NCBI RefSeq assembly: GCF_030272615.1 | Contig: NC_081408.1 | Coordinates: 618,138,476 to 618,202,475 of the forward strand | DNA length: 64,000 nucleotides | DNA from: Cryptomeria japonica | Taxonomy: Eukaryota; Streptophyta; Pinopsida; Cupressales; Cupressaceae | Direction: 5' to 3' | Shown: piece by piece, positions 23,695 through 34,385 of the stretch | Numbering within the stretch: position 1 is the first letter of the stretch | Layout of the letters: each line of letters begins with the position of its first letter | Notes under the pieces: model-generated | The model's input: only the letters and a program-made list of their open reading frames with translations | Database searches by the model: none | Told to the model about the DNA's origin: nothing | Translations under genes and position numbers: made by a program

Positions 23695-24802
23695 TGTGTC
23701 GACTTGAATTTCATCTTAAGAATAATACCTGCAACATATTAGCTTCACAAAGTACAAAGGAAATACTACAGGAAATCCAAACTCAACCAATGAAACTACA
23801 TGAAATGAATATAAAATAAAAACAATATTACCTTCATGATTTAAGTCTCATTGTGTCCTAACTCCATTGTTCCTGGTTGCAAATGATTTGCTCTCAGACA
23901 AGCATTGGTAGCTTCCAAGATGGCATATGAAGAATGGACTGATAGTTAACTGATACTATGATATGCATGTGCAAATGATTTAAGCTAACATGATATTAAG
24001 CTATGATAAGAATTCTAAAATTAATAATTGCTTCAAACTCAAACTCATAGATGGAGGATAAGGACTCCTAGAATGACTATATGATTAGTTATTAGTCTAT
24101 TAGTTTCAAAATGGCTTAGGAGACCTCTTTTTATAGATTTTTGAGTGCATGAGCTTAGGTGGCAGAGATCAATAGTCATGATCGAATCTTGCAAATTAGA
24201 TGGCTCTGAGAAAGAAGTTGAAGGTTGAGAGAAAGGGTAAGGAGAAGACAAGTGTCACTCATCTCACCTTGACTGAGTTGAAGGCTTGAGAGTATATAGG
24301 ATAGTTGGAGAAGATGTAGGAATGAGAGGACAAGTGGACTCAAGTGCTACTAAGATATAGGGATTTTGGAGAGAATATAGAAGAAGGTTAGGAAATATGT
24401 GTACGTACACAATATTTCATTTATTTTGGAAGTTGGAGATAAGTGGCTAATAAATGATTTTATTTTATTTTATTTAGCCACCAGATGGATGAGTTGGCAA
24501 AGGAAAGATGAAATGGAGATGGAAAGATGAGTTGGAAATGAATTAAATAATTAACAAATTGTTTAATATTTGAGACTATAGGATAGAAGAATAATTAAAT
24601 ATTATATATTTAATTAATTGATTAGAAGAAAAGGATATAACGAATTAATTAATAAAAATTTTCAATTAAATTAATTAATAGAGGGACATGAAATGAATTA
24701 AATAAATTAATCTTTTCAAATTAACTATTTAATAGAAGAGTAATTATTAAATAAATATAAAATATTTATTTAATTGCTCATAGCCATTTTTATGTGTATA
24801 CA
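23695..24802 (-). repeat. 5' LTR of the 9-kb non-autonomous element
   Basis: It begins TGTGTCGACTTG and ends GTGTATACA on the + strand, next to the duplication ctctt. It differs from the other LTR by scattered substitutions and small gaps, for example a short gap near 24470. Confidence 0.9.
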
Positions 24803-24807
24803 CTCTT

Positions 24808-26489
24808 AAAAGAAGTTCTGACTTGCTTACCTATTTGACATTCCTTATATATTAGATTATGAGGCTTCAAAATCTTAGGTATATCTCTAACTGCCTTACT
24901 TGAACTGATCTTTACAATGCAATCAAAATCCACATGACACAACCTCCTATGCCATATCCAACTCTCATCAATATGTTCAATCAAACATGTCTTCTCACCA
25001 GAGTTCAAATGAAAGATGTTACCTCTAGTTTGAGTACCGGTTGCAATCTCCAATCTAGATCTGTTGATGATTTTTGATTTTCCATCCTTGAACTATAACT
25101 GAAATCCCTTATCCACCAACTGTCCTACACTCAAAAGATTATGCCTTCTTCTATATAATAGACATTATCAATGTTATGCTTACCATCCAATGATATAGTT
25201 CCTATTCCTTTGATCATACATGCTTTGTCATCTCCAAATCTTACCAGACCACAATCAAATTCTTGCAAAGATAGAAACTTCCTTTTATCTCCAGTCATAT
25301 GATGTGAGCATCCACTTTCTATCACCCATTCATCCTTGTCTTCAAATTTAGTAGCAAGGGCCTTCTCTTAATTTTGAATGATAGGTTCTAGAGCATCTTC
25401 CTTGATAGCTAAGAATACCCATTCCTTTCCATTATCAGATCCACTAGAGAAATCTTTTGTTGGTTCATCATTAGAATCATCAGTTACACCTTCCTCATCA
25501 ACATAGTAGCATAATTTGTCTTTGTTCCTCCTGTAATTATGCTTGTTCTGATATTCATGGTTAGGTTTAAAAGATCTTCTATATTTTTCTTAAAATCTTT
25601 AATTCCTCTTAGGATATCTAGATGCAAAATGACCTATCTTATTAAATGTGAAACATTTGAAAGGAGATTTTCCTTCATAGTTACTTCCCGTCAGACCTTT
25701 AGGTACCCTTTTAGCAAATAGTGCTTCAAGTTCCTCAATATCTTCATCTTCTTTTTTCATATTCTCTAGTTCCTTTGCATATAGTTCTTTTCAATCCTTC
25801 TTTTTGGTTGATGATGTAGATGCATTGAAAGAAGATTCAGTCTTTGCAGCTCCTTGAGGATCGAATTCTTCAAGCTCAAAAGCAGATAACTTTCCAACCA
25901 AAATATCCCTATTGACAGAAGTGTTAGGCATTGATCTCAGCTCATTGATTGTAGTATCCTTCATTTTGTAAGCCGATGGAAAATCTCTCAATACTTTAGA
26001 AACAATCTCATCTTCACTCAAAGATCCACCACAACATTGAATTCCTAAGATAATTTCATCGACTCTTTCCATAAAAGAAGCAATTCTTTCATCTTCCTCC
26101 ATTCTTAGGTTCTCATATCTCACCTAGTAACCATCAAGTTTACCAATTTTAATAGTAGGTTCACCTTCATTCAGAGTCTCCAACTTATCCCATATAGCTT
26201 TTGCAGATGATTTGTCTGTTAATCCCATTAATTGCTGATCTGAAAGGGTGCTCAAAAGGGCTTCTCTAGCTCTGTAGTCATTTTCAATGCTCTTATCCAA
26301 GTCTGCTAGAGGAGGATTGCCAAATGTCAGATCATAAGGAGTATAGCCTTTCTCATTAATCTCCCAAATCTCTTTTCTAAGACATCTCAGATGAGTCTCC
26401 ATCCAAAGCTTCCATACTCTATAATTTGTTCCTTCAATCCTAGGGTTGTCCCTCCACTAAGCAATTGAAGTTGAATTATTACTCGCCAT
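24808..26489 (-). pseudogene. Gag, protease and integrase N-terminus of element B, broken
   Basis: The - strand start is MASNNSTSIA at 26489, then gag with DQQLMGLTDKSSAKAIWDKL and SLSEDEIVSKVLRDFP. The CCHC knuckle near 25640 reads C-F-T-F-N-K-I-G-H-F-A-S-R-Y, with two Cys lost. The protease motif near 25310 is ESG instead of DSG, so the catalytic Asp is gone. Integrase follows with HRRLCH, but its zinc-binding Cys pair reads YKEC instead of CKEC. The frame is then cut by the insertion at 24807 and continues at 15757. Stops are also present near 25370 and 25590. Confidence 0.88.
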
Positions 26490-26531
26490 AGGATCTTCTT
26501 CAAGTAATTAAGCTTCTGCACAAAGGACCAA

Positions 26532-26543
26532 GCTCTGATACCA
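26532..26543 (-). other. Primer-binding site of element B (tRNA-Met type)
   Basis: On the - strand it reads TGGTATCAGAGC, two bases from the LTR edge at 26546, in the same arrangement as element A. Confidence 0.85.
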
Positions 26544-26713
26544 ATTGTTAGGATAACCGGTGGACAACTAAGAGGGGAAAGATGAATCACTTGTCAACAA
26601 ATTATGAAACTTTAAGCACACAAAAACTTTTACCAGAATAACGGATAAATCAATTAAACACAAACATAAATCATAAACCAAATACCATGCATCCACAACC
26701 CATAACACCAAGA

Positions 26714-27498
26714 TTTTAGATGCAATGACAATCCCAAAGAAACTGAGGGGGGGGGGCGGGGTGGATCAGTGTCTAACCAGTTTATGGAATATTTAAAATT
26801 ATTTATAACTTTGCAACTTAAATTAATGTACCAGTAAACAAGAAATAATGCAATAAAGAGAAATAACATAGACAACATAAATGCACACCATAACACAAAA
26901 TATTTTGGCGAGGAAACCCGATGTGGGAAAAACCTCAGTGGGATTTGTGACCCACAATATTTAATCACTAGCGAATATGAATAAATATTAATTACAACAT
27001 GGGCCTGCACATGCAAGAAGGCCAACAACCTAGAGCTCACTGACTACAAAATGGATAATTAAATCCAATACAATGTACTGCTCAAAATGGAATCTCTAAT
27101 GCCTGGTCCAATACCAGTTAAGCTCAGTTAGACACCTTAACAAAAACCTTTCACTATCTTTACATATGCCAATAATAACAACCTATCCTTCTCTATTAGA
27201 AAATGATCTATAAGATCTCATACATATATGAGTCTTTACAATACATCATGTCGGCTTACAAATAATTAATTACATTTATAATATAAATCATATAAACAAA
27301 ACTTTGTCTCATGTCGGCCTGAGAGTCGGTATACTTCATTGTCGGTGTAATCTAGATACTGGTGAATGTGCTTGTTAGTGCCAGTGTCTGCCGGTGTATG
27401 ATGTCTGCGATGTCGGTGCTTGTGTAGAAACCTGTTACCGGTTGGTTGCCATCAATGACAACATCAACCATATTCTCATAGAGTGTAGAATGCCAACA
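26714..27498 (-). repeat. 3' LTR of element C
   Basis: It runs from TTTTAGATGCAATG to GAATGCCAACA and matches the right LTR of C. The G-run near its start is longer and interrupted (ten Gs, c, four Gs). Confidence 0.88.
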
Positions 27499-27665
27499 AT
27501 CTCCCCCTTTGGCATTGATGGCAACACTCATGAGAAAAATCCAAAACTGTTATCCAAAAATGTAATCCAAAATCTAATCCCAAAAAGAGTGTGCTCCCCC
27601 TGAGCAAGTGATCTCCTTTGTGTATTATTTTTCTCCATACTACTCCCCCTTTGACATCAATGGCA
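27499..27665 (-). other. Polypurine tract array of element C
   Basis: On the - strand, GGGGGAG tracts lie at 27499-27511 (beside the LTR), near 27593 and near 27645. The first and last have the shared context CCAAAGGGGGAG and TCAAAGGGGGAG, as in A and E. Confidence 0.75.
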
Positions 27666-27748
27666 AAGGATGTCAAAAAGAATCAAAGAATACAAAAATG
27701 CTACCTCATAGCTTGTAACCGGTTATGTACAAGTTGAAAAATGTCTCC

Positions 27749-30700
27749 TCAAATTAGATTCAGGCTCTGCATGAATTTGTTATTGTCAAAAAGAATGGTT
27801 TTTGTTTGCTGGATCAAGCCGGTCAGATAGTGCATCTACTACTCCAATGATTGTTCTCCTTGAATTTTTGCCTTTGATAGCTCAACCCACTGAGTGATAA
27901 GACTATCCAATCCTAGACCAAGTCTTCTTTTTAGTTCCTAGGCCTTTAACCTTATTCTTTCTTTCTCTTTCTCAAGTTTTTCTAACTTCTCCTCAAAAAC
28001 TGCCATTTCCTATTCAAAAACTGAGATAAGTCTCGAAGAACCTATCATATTATCTACAATGTCATCTATCTCTTTTTGTCTCTTCTTAATTTCCTCATCA
28101 ATATCTTCAGTCAGGTGGCAAGGCTTGCAAGATTCTCTATACAACTCCTTATATTCAAAAATTGTTAAGTACCAGTAATAGTGAATCCATGTGCTCAATA
28201 CAATCTTTCATGGTTTTCTCAAAGAATTCACCTTTCTCTTTATCTACTCTTTCCTTTAGAGTATCCTCATTCAACTTATCTATAGTTAGAACATTTTCAG
28301 CAATAAATTTGGACAATGTGTCAAATTTACCTAATGAATCCTCAATGTGATCTATCTTACAGGTTGGTGCAATCATCTTCAAAATAGGTAAAGTGTCATC
28401 AATAGCCTTAAATGCTAAGGCATTGCAATTTGTTATCCTCTTAAAAGAATCCAATAGAACATCTGTTACATTGGTGGGTCTAAATTCTCCAGCAGATGTG
28501 CTTGGTTTTGCAATAGATTTCCTTTTAACAGATACTTGCCCAATTACCTACACTATTTCTTCCTTATTTCCATCAATTGCTTCCTCTTTATTTATATTTT
28601 CAACTGGTTTCTCTGTCTGTGTTATTACCTCTACTTCTTTTGGTTTTTTAGTCTGTATAAGTACCTCTACAACTGTCAGTTTCTCTGTCTCTGGTTTCTT
28701 AGTGTTAGTTACGTTATCCTCTATCGGTTTCCCAATCTTTGGTTGCTTAGCTTGTGTTGATATCTCAGTGTTCTGAGAGTCAATAGTGTGTGTTGGTGAC
28801 AAAGATCTCACTGTTCTTAGCATCATCTGCCTTAACCTCTATAGTCTCTTTATCCACAACAACATTAATATCTTGGGTATCTACATTCATAGTGAAAAGA
28901 ATTTCAGAATCAGGGTTAGTGTCATCATGTGTAAATTCTTTAGTTGCCTTATCTAGTTGATTGTCTGTATGTACCGGCGTATCTGAAGTTATTAGTGCAG
29001 GAATGTTATCTATTACCTTTATAATAGGTATACTACCAACTTTTCTTTTCCCTTTGTCCTTTTGGTATACCTTAGCAAAAGATTTATCCATTTTCTATCT
29101 CTCCCTTTCCTCTTTCTTTTCTTTTTCAACAAAGAATATGGCTCATTTGTCCGCAGTTTCATCAACAATTTCTTTCACTCTCCTAGTCATCAGGCTAACC
29201 TGCTGGTGTCCACTTACAAAAACTAACTGGTTTTCTTCAGAAATTAGTTCATCAATTCCCTCTTTTGAATTTACAAGATGTATTGCCAATAATGCTTCAA
29301 CCTTTAACTTTTTATCTAATTCCATTATTGACATTCTTTTAGCTTCTAACCTTAAATACAAGTCATTCGACAGATGATCTACAACTTCAATCAAAAGCTT
29401 CTTATAGATGTCTAAATGCAAAATTATACTAGCCTCTATAGTGTCTTTGTAAGAATCTTTGAATGAATGATACAATTTATTTACATTGCAAAGATTACCA
29501 TCTTGTGTTATCTCATTTACCAGTTCCTCCAATGTAAGGGTATTCGGTGTCTTAGTTTATTGTTTCTTCTATGGGGTTAGTTTCTTCTTAGGCTCCCTTA
29601 CAGCTTGCTGCTTTTTCCTTAATGTCCTTGCCTTTTTAGGTGAAGGAGAAGGTACAGGTGAGGGTTTTCTCTTCTTCCTCTCTACTCTTTTGAACTCAGC
29701 TGCTTTTCCACTATCTATATCCAAAGAAGTGACAACCAGTGAAACATGAGCTTTCGGTTTCAGTCCTTCCAGTTCACTATTAGATATACCACTCAAGTTC
29801 ATTACATTTTCCTTAACCTCCTTAGCCATCTTGGATGCATCTCTGATAAACTTTTCTCTTCTTTTTCTCCACTTCTGCATAGAGACAACACGCTCAATGG
29901 TCTCAACATTACCAAAAATTTCTTTAGATGGTTCTTTAGCTGCATCAAGAAGTGTTTTAGCATATGCTTCAAGAATATTCAGGTAAACTTCATATCCCAT
30001 TTCTGTTATCCAAATAGTTCTAGGAGTAACAACTTCCATCCATGTTTCATCTCATTTGATTAAAAAGCAAATTTACTTATCATACTTATCTACTATGCTC
30101 TGTGGTAACCTTTCTCTAGCTCTCATCTTAGTTTGGAAGTTTTTGAAGTATTCTTGTATAATGTTTTCATTGTTAGAGCCCATACTGATGATAGCTTCCA
30201 TGATTTGTTTTCCTACTGGAATGTCATATCCAAATTCCTTATGACCAATGCAGGGTATCTCTTTGGTGAAGTAAAGAATCAAACACACAAGTAAGTTTCA
30301 AAAATGAAATGTCCCCTTCTTGTCACCCTTAATCTTCTTCAGGTTATCAATTAGTTCATCCTTAAGCCATTCACAGATATCAATCCTAGCATTGTTCTTA
30401 ACCATCTCATATGCACTATGAATACATAAGCTGGAAACATAGTTTAATCTATTTGTATGAGTTACTCTATAGCCAAGTACCATGCTCACATATCTCACAT
30501 TTGCATTAGTAATGTCATTAACCCTAAGAGATCTATTATTAGATGTAGCTCCGGTTAGGTCCATAACACCCTTGTTAGGTATCTTCTTAGTTTTGTCGGG
30601 CCTACTACTAGTTGAGGGTAAACCATTAACTGCCTTGATTGCTTCCTTAGAGATTTTGAAAACTGAATCAAGCCACATAAACTCTCCATGAACTCTTCTT

Positions 30701-31050
30701 AGTATAAGATAGACTACCTCCTTCAAAAATTCAGTTATGTTTAGTATTTGAGCAAATCCTAAGTCTCCTACAATCTTGTGCTCTGGTTTAATCAAACCTT
30801 TCTCATTAGTAATAACATCATTGTACATGTTTTTCAAATCATCAGTCCCTAAATTTTCTATGTTGCAGTGAATGTAGATTCTAGGGTCTTCAGCAAAAGT
30901 GACTCCCTTCAAAATTTTCAAAAAAGCTCTGATAGAATCATTTTTCTTGGCAATTTCAGGGATGATCTTAAAAATGGGCCTAGAGCACTTAATGTTTTCT
31001 ACCACAGTAGGGTTTGCAATTAACTCAGGTGCAGAAGATGAAGATGTCAT
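27749..31050 (-). pseudogene. Accessory ORF of element C, about 1100 codons, function unknown
   Basis: The likely start is MTSSSSAPELIANP at 31050. The N-terminal ~250 residues look globular and include FMWLDSVFKISKEAIKAVNG followed by LPSTSSRPD. This recalls the conserved N-terminal domain of plant transposon accessory ORFs (a WLD...I..I.GLP pattern), but I cannot name the family with certainty. Next comes a Lys/Arg-rich stretch with KKRKPSPVPSPSPKKAR (about 29680-29590), a possible nuclear localisation signal. A Thr/Glu/Lys-rich segment follows with repeats of the type QTKKPKE and TEKPVE (about 28760-28580), then a C-terminal coiled-coil-like part (EEKLEKLEKEKERIRLKA). It has a handful of stops and frame changes over its length. 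Confidence 0.6.
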
Positions 31051-31353
31051 TTCAAAAGTTAAATACCTCTTTCTTGAAATCCTGGAATGCCTGAAAAATG
31101 CTTTATTGCTTCGCCTTAGAATGCCTTTTCTCAATTTCCTGCTCTTTGAATTCTTGAATGCTTGGTGGATTGAAAATGAGGGTTTTTTTATGCTTTATAA
31201 CCAAAAAGTTCTTCAAAAACCGCATTAAATGCTTTTCAGTTAAGTGAAATCTTAACACATCTATCGGTAAAGAAGAAATGTGTCTTCTTACCATCAACCA
31301 AGGGTAGAATGCACGATTTTCAGCTTGCTACCATACCCCCTAAGGATTATTCC

Positions 31354-32442
31354 TTAGTTAGATGAAGAATCTCCTACCAGTACAGAGATAGATTCATCAA
31401 CTCTCTGATCTCTTTTATTAATCCATTGTTTTGAAAGTTCTTCCTTTATTTCATTTACCTTTTCTTTTCCCTTCTCATTAGATCCTTTATTGTTCACCGG
31501 TATAGTCTTGCTTCTACAAAATTTTGCAATATGCCCAATCTTGTTACATGCATAACAAGTTACATTATTCCTCTAAATAGCTTTTCCATATCCTTGACTG
31601 ATTTTTGTTCTGCATTGATTAGATAAATGTCCAAATCTACCACAAACATAGCATTTCACATTCATTCTGCAATTTTTTGAATTGTGACCAATTTTATTGC
31701 ATTTGGAACATTGATCAATGGGTAAGTTTGTAGTCTGATTATTTCTAAATCTGCACTATTTTTCTCTATGACCAAATTTGTTGCAATTGAAACATTTCCC
31801 ATTAAATTTATAAGCATTAGGTTGTCTTCCCGGTTTATTGTGATCTTGATTATTTGCAGTCCTGAAACTTTCTCCATGTTCAAATCCAAGTTCAATTGTA
31901 TCTCCAGAAGGTTTTTGTGTTTTCAGCATGTCATCAAGATTTTCTAAACTTTTCTTGAATTTATCATTGTGTTCATTTGCAGTGATCAACTCATTTTCCA
32001 GAATGCCAATTTGTCTCCTAAGCTCATCTTTATCATGTTGCATGTGAATCGGATCTTTCTTTAGTATATCATTCTCATGACGAAGTCTCAAATTTTTATT
32101 TTCTCCATAATTAAGTCTCCTAGTCAATTCTTCTTCATTCTTCTTTCTATCTTCAATATCCTTATATAGCCTCATGGTTAAACCTTGCATTTCATTCCTC
32201 ATGTTAGTGTTCTCTTGCCTCAACTTATTTGCAATATCACTAAGAGTTTCCTTTTCATCATCATGTTTCTACATTTGCTCATGAAGTTCCTTCCTCTTGT
32301 TTTGTGCTATAACCAAGTTCTCCTGAAGTCCTTTAATGAATTCCTTAGCAGTCCACGGATCATCTTCAAGTTTGATATTCTTCATTTTTTCTACATCAAA
32401 ATCTTCAAGAGCTCCTTCCAACTATTTTCTCAAACTCTCCAT
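31354..32442 (-). pseudogene. Gag-like protein of element C with coiled coil and four zinc knuckles, broken
   Basis: On the - strand it starts MESLRK at 32442, about 60 bases inside the primer site. The N-terminal two thirds is a long charged coiled coil (for example LRLRHENDILKK, DELRRQIGILENELI). It then has four C-x2-C-x4-H-x4-C knuckles in a row: CFNCNKFGHREK (last Cys displaced by a stop), CSKCNKIGHNSKNC, CYVCGRFGHLSNQC and CYACNKIGHIAKFC. Four in-frame stops are visible. The knuckles indicate RNA binding as in a nucleocapsid. The usual copia gag helical domain (UBN2/DUF4219-like), seen in A and B, is largely absent, so this may be a gag C-terminal remnant. Confidence 0.7.
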
Positions 32443-32498
32443 CAGTATCAGTTTCAGAATCTTCCTCAAGTTGTTAGGCTTTTGTAAGTAGAGGACCA

Positions 32499-32511
32499 GG
32501 CTCTGATGCCA
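32499..32511 (-). other. Primer-binding site of element C (tRNA-Met type, one change)
   Basis: On the - strand it reads TGGCATCAGAGCC, two bases from the LTR edge at 32514. One base differs from the site in A and B. Confidence 0.75.
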
Positions 32512-32891
32512 ATTCTTAGATGCAATGACAGTCCCAAAGACACTGACAGGAGGGGGTGAATCAGTTTCTAACCGGTTTATGGAATATTTAAACTTATTTA
32601 TAACTTTGCAACTTAAATTAATGTACTAGTAAACAAGAAATAATGCAACAAAGAGAAATAACAAAGACAACATAAATGCACACCATAACACAAAATATTT
32701 TGGCGAGGAAACCCAGTGTGGGAAAAACCTCGGTGGGATTTGTGACCCACAATAATTACTCACTAGCCAATATGAATAAATATTACTTACAACATGGGCC
32801 TACACATGCAGGAAGGCCAACAACCTAGAGCTCATTGCTCAATAGAAGAGTCTCACTAACTACAAAATGGATAATTAAATCCAATACAATG

Positions 32892-34385
32892 TGTATGCGG
32901 GAAAAGCGGGTCGATAGAACTCAATATGTGAAAATATGTTCCAAAATACCTGTCCACACACACACAAAGGACTTCTTGGTACAAGCTATGGAGTAATGAT
33001 GTATTACTCAGCTTCGCAAGGTTGGTCCCATGGTTCTCTATCTTACAATGTCCCTCAAACCAATGTTTTGCTCTCAGATCACTGAGCAAAATGGTTTAGC
33101 GATGGCAAATGCAAGAATGAGGGATGCTTTGATAGATTTTAGTATGAGATGCATCCTAAGCTATGCATGATTCTAGAAATGCAATAAACTAGATTATAAG
33201 ATGACAAGGTTAGTATAAATACTATCCTAACATAATATATTAGTCTATGATTGAGCTAAAATGATAAAGAAATTATTCTAAACATGCATATTTAGACTAG
33301 TTCCTAATTTAAAAGGGGCTAAAATGATGAGCATAAAATGAGATATGAAAGCTTGAATGTATTTGAGCATAAGTATGATACTACAAAGTTGGAGGATGAT
33401 TTAAAATGGAGGAATGAGAGCTCTATTTATAGCAAAAATAGGGCAATGGATGGTCAGGATTGAAAGGTTTAATCAAGGGTTGAGTTTGAAAGTTGGGGAT
33501 CCATGTTTGTAATTGGCACCAATGAAATGGTGACAAGTGTCAACATAGGGTTGGGTTGAGAGAAGGGGTTGGAGGCATTAAATGCCTGAGAAGACCTTAG
33601 GGTTATCTAGAAGGTAAGGGTCAAGTCTAAGTTAAGATTACCCATTGGATTAAGAGTTAATCCAAGGATAAACCCTTGTGTAAATGATTAAGAGATAATC
33701 ATGGTCAAAGCATTAAATGCTTGATGAGACCCTTGGGTTTGATGAAGGTTGAGTTAAAAGAAATTCTTTAACCATGTAAGAGGGTTTGAGTTAACCATTA
33801 ATGGTTATGAAGACTTTGGGGAATTAAGTGGTTGAAGGCTTGAAGCCTTTAATGGTTATCAAAGACTTTGAGGAATTAAGTGGTTGAAGGCTTGAAGCCT
33901 TTAATGGTTATCAAAGACTTTGAGGATTTGAGAAGTGACCTCCCCTTGCTTAGGGATGTGACAAAGTTTAGAAGATGGGTTAGGCTAATTAGAAGAGATT
34001 ACAAGAGTCTAGAAGGGATTTAGAAAGGGGTTTAGGAAGGCAAGTGGGAGATGTAGGATTTTGCAAGTGGATGGAGGGATAATAGGATTTTAATTGAATT
34101 TAATGAATTTCATTCAATTTGGTTGTAATTAAATAAATTAGATTTATTTAATTTAGGATAACTATTTAATTAAATTTGAATTTAATTAAAGTGGATAGGG
34201 GGGATTTTAATTGAATAAAATGATTTATTCATTCAATGGGTATAGTGAATTTAATTTAAATAAATTGAGTAATTTACTTAATTAAATAGAGGAATGTGGA
34301 TAATTTAATTAAATTGGATTTAATTAAATAGAGAAATGAACATAAAATATTCATTTAGGAATATGGTCATTTTTATACATCTACA
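32892..34385 (-). mobile_element. Solo LTR of a Ty3-type element, 1494 bp
   Basis: It has ends TGTATGCGGG and ATCTACA and the perfect duplication caatg (32887-32891 and 34386-34390), with no internal region. On the - strand it begins TGTAGATGTATAAAAATGACC, like the LTR starts of G and the 9-kb element, with the same AT-rich zone behind it. It is the expected product of recombination between two LTRs of one inserted element. Confidence 0.85.
33797..33930. repeat. ~52-bp tandem repeat inside the solo LTR, about 2.6 units
   Basis: Unit text runs from ttaatggttat through gaattaagtggttgaaggc to ttgaagcc. The second and third units are almost identical; the first has a few differences. Confidence 0.85.

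Larger units (their letters stand above)
15758..24802 (-). mobile_element. 9-kb non-autonomous LTR retrotransposon without gag-pol (LARD-like), Tat-related
   Basis: LTRs at 15758-16879 and 23695-24802 have TG...CA ends and are flanked by the perfect duplication ctctt (15753-15757, 24803-24807). Copia A near 8270 shows the uninterrupted site. Purine tract (16880-16895) and primer site (23674-23691) put it on the - strand. The 6.8-kb internal region has no gag, protease, RT, RNase H or integrase that I can find. It has instead a 48-bp in-frame minisatellite, a T-rich motif cluster and a 21-bp array. It splits the integrase gene of B. Confidence 0.9.

Noticed and set aside
15758-24802. Possibility that the 9-kb element is a host gene region between two unrelated repeats
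   Set aside because: Both flanking repeats end TG/CA, carry the same 5-bp duplication and have a primer site and purine tract just inside, and copia A shows the uninterrupted site.
28393-29377. Long + strand ORFs (127 and 138 codons) opposite element C ORF2
   Set aside because: They are mirror readings of the Lys/Glu/Thr-rich accessory ORF on the - strand, giving Ser/Phe/Leu-rich nonsense.
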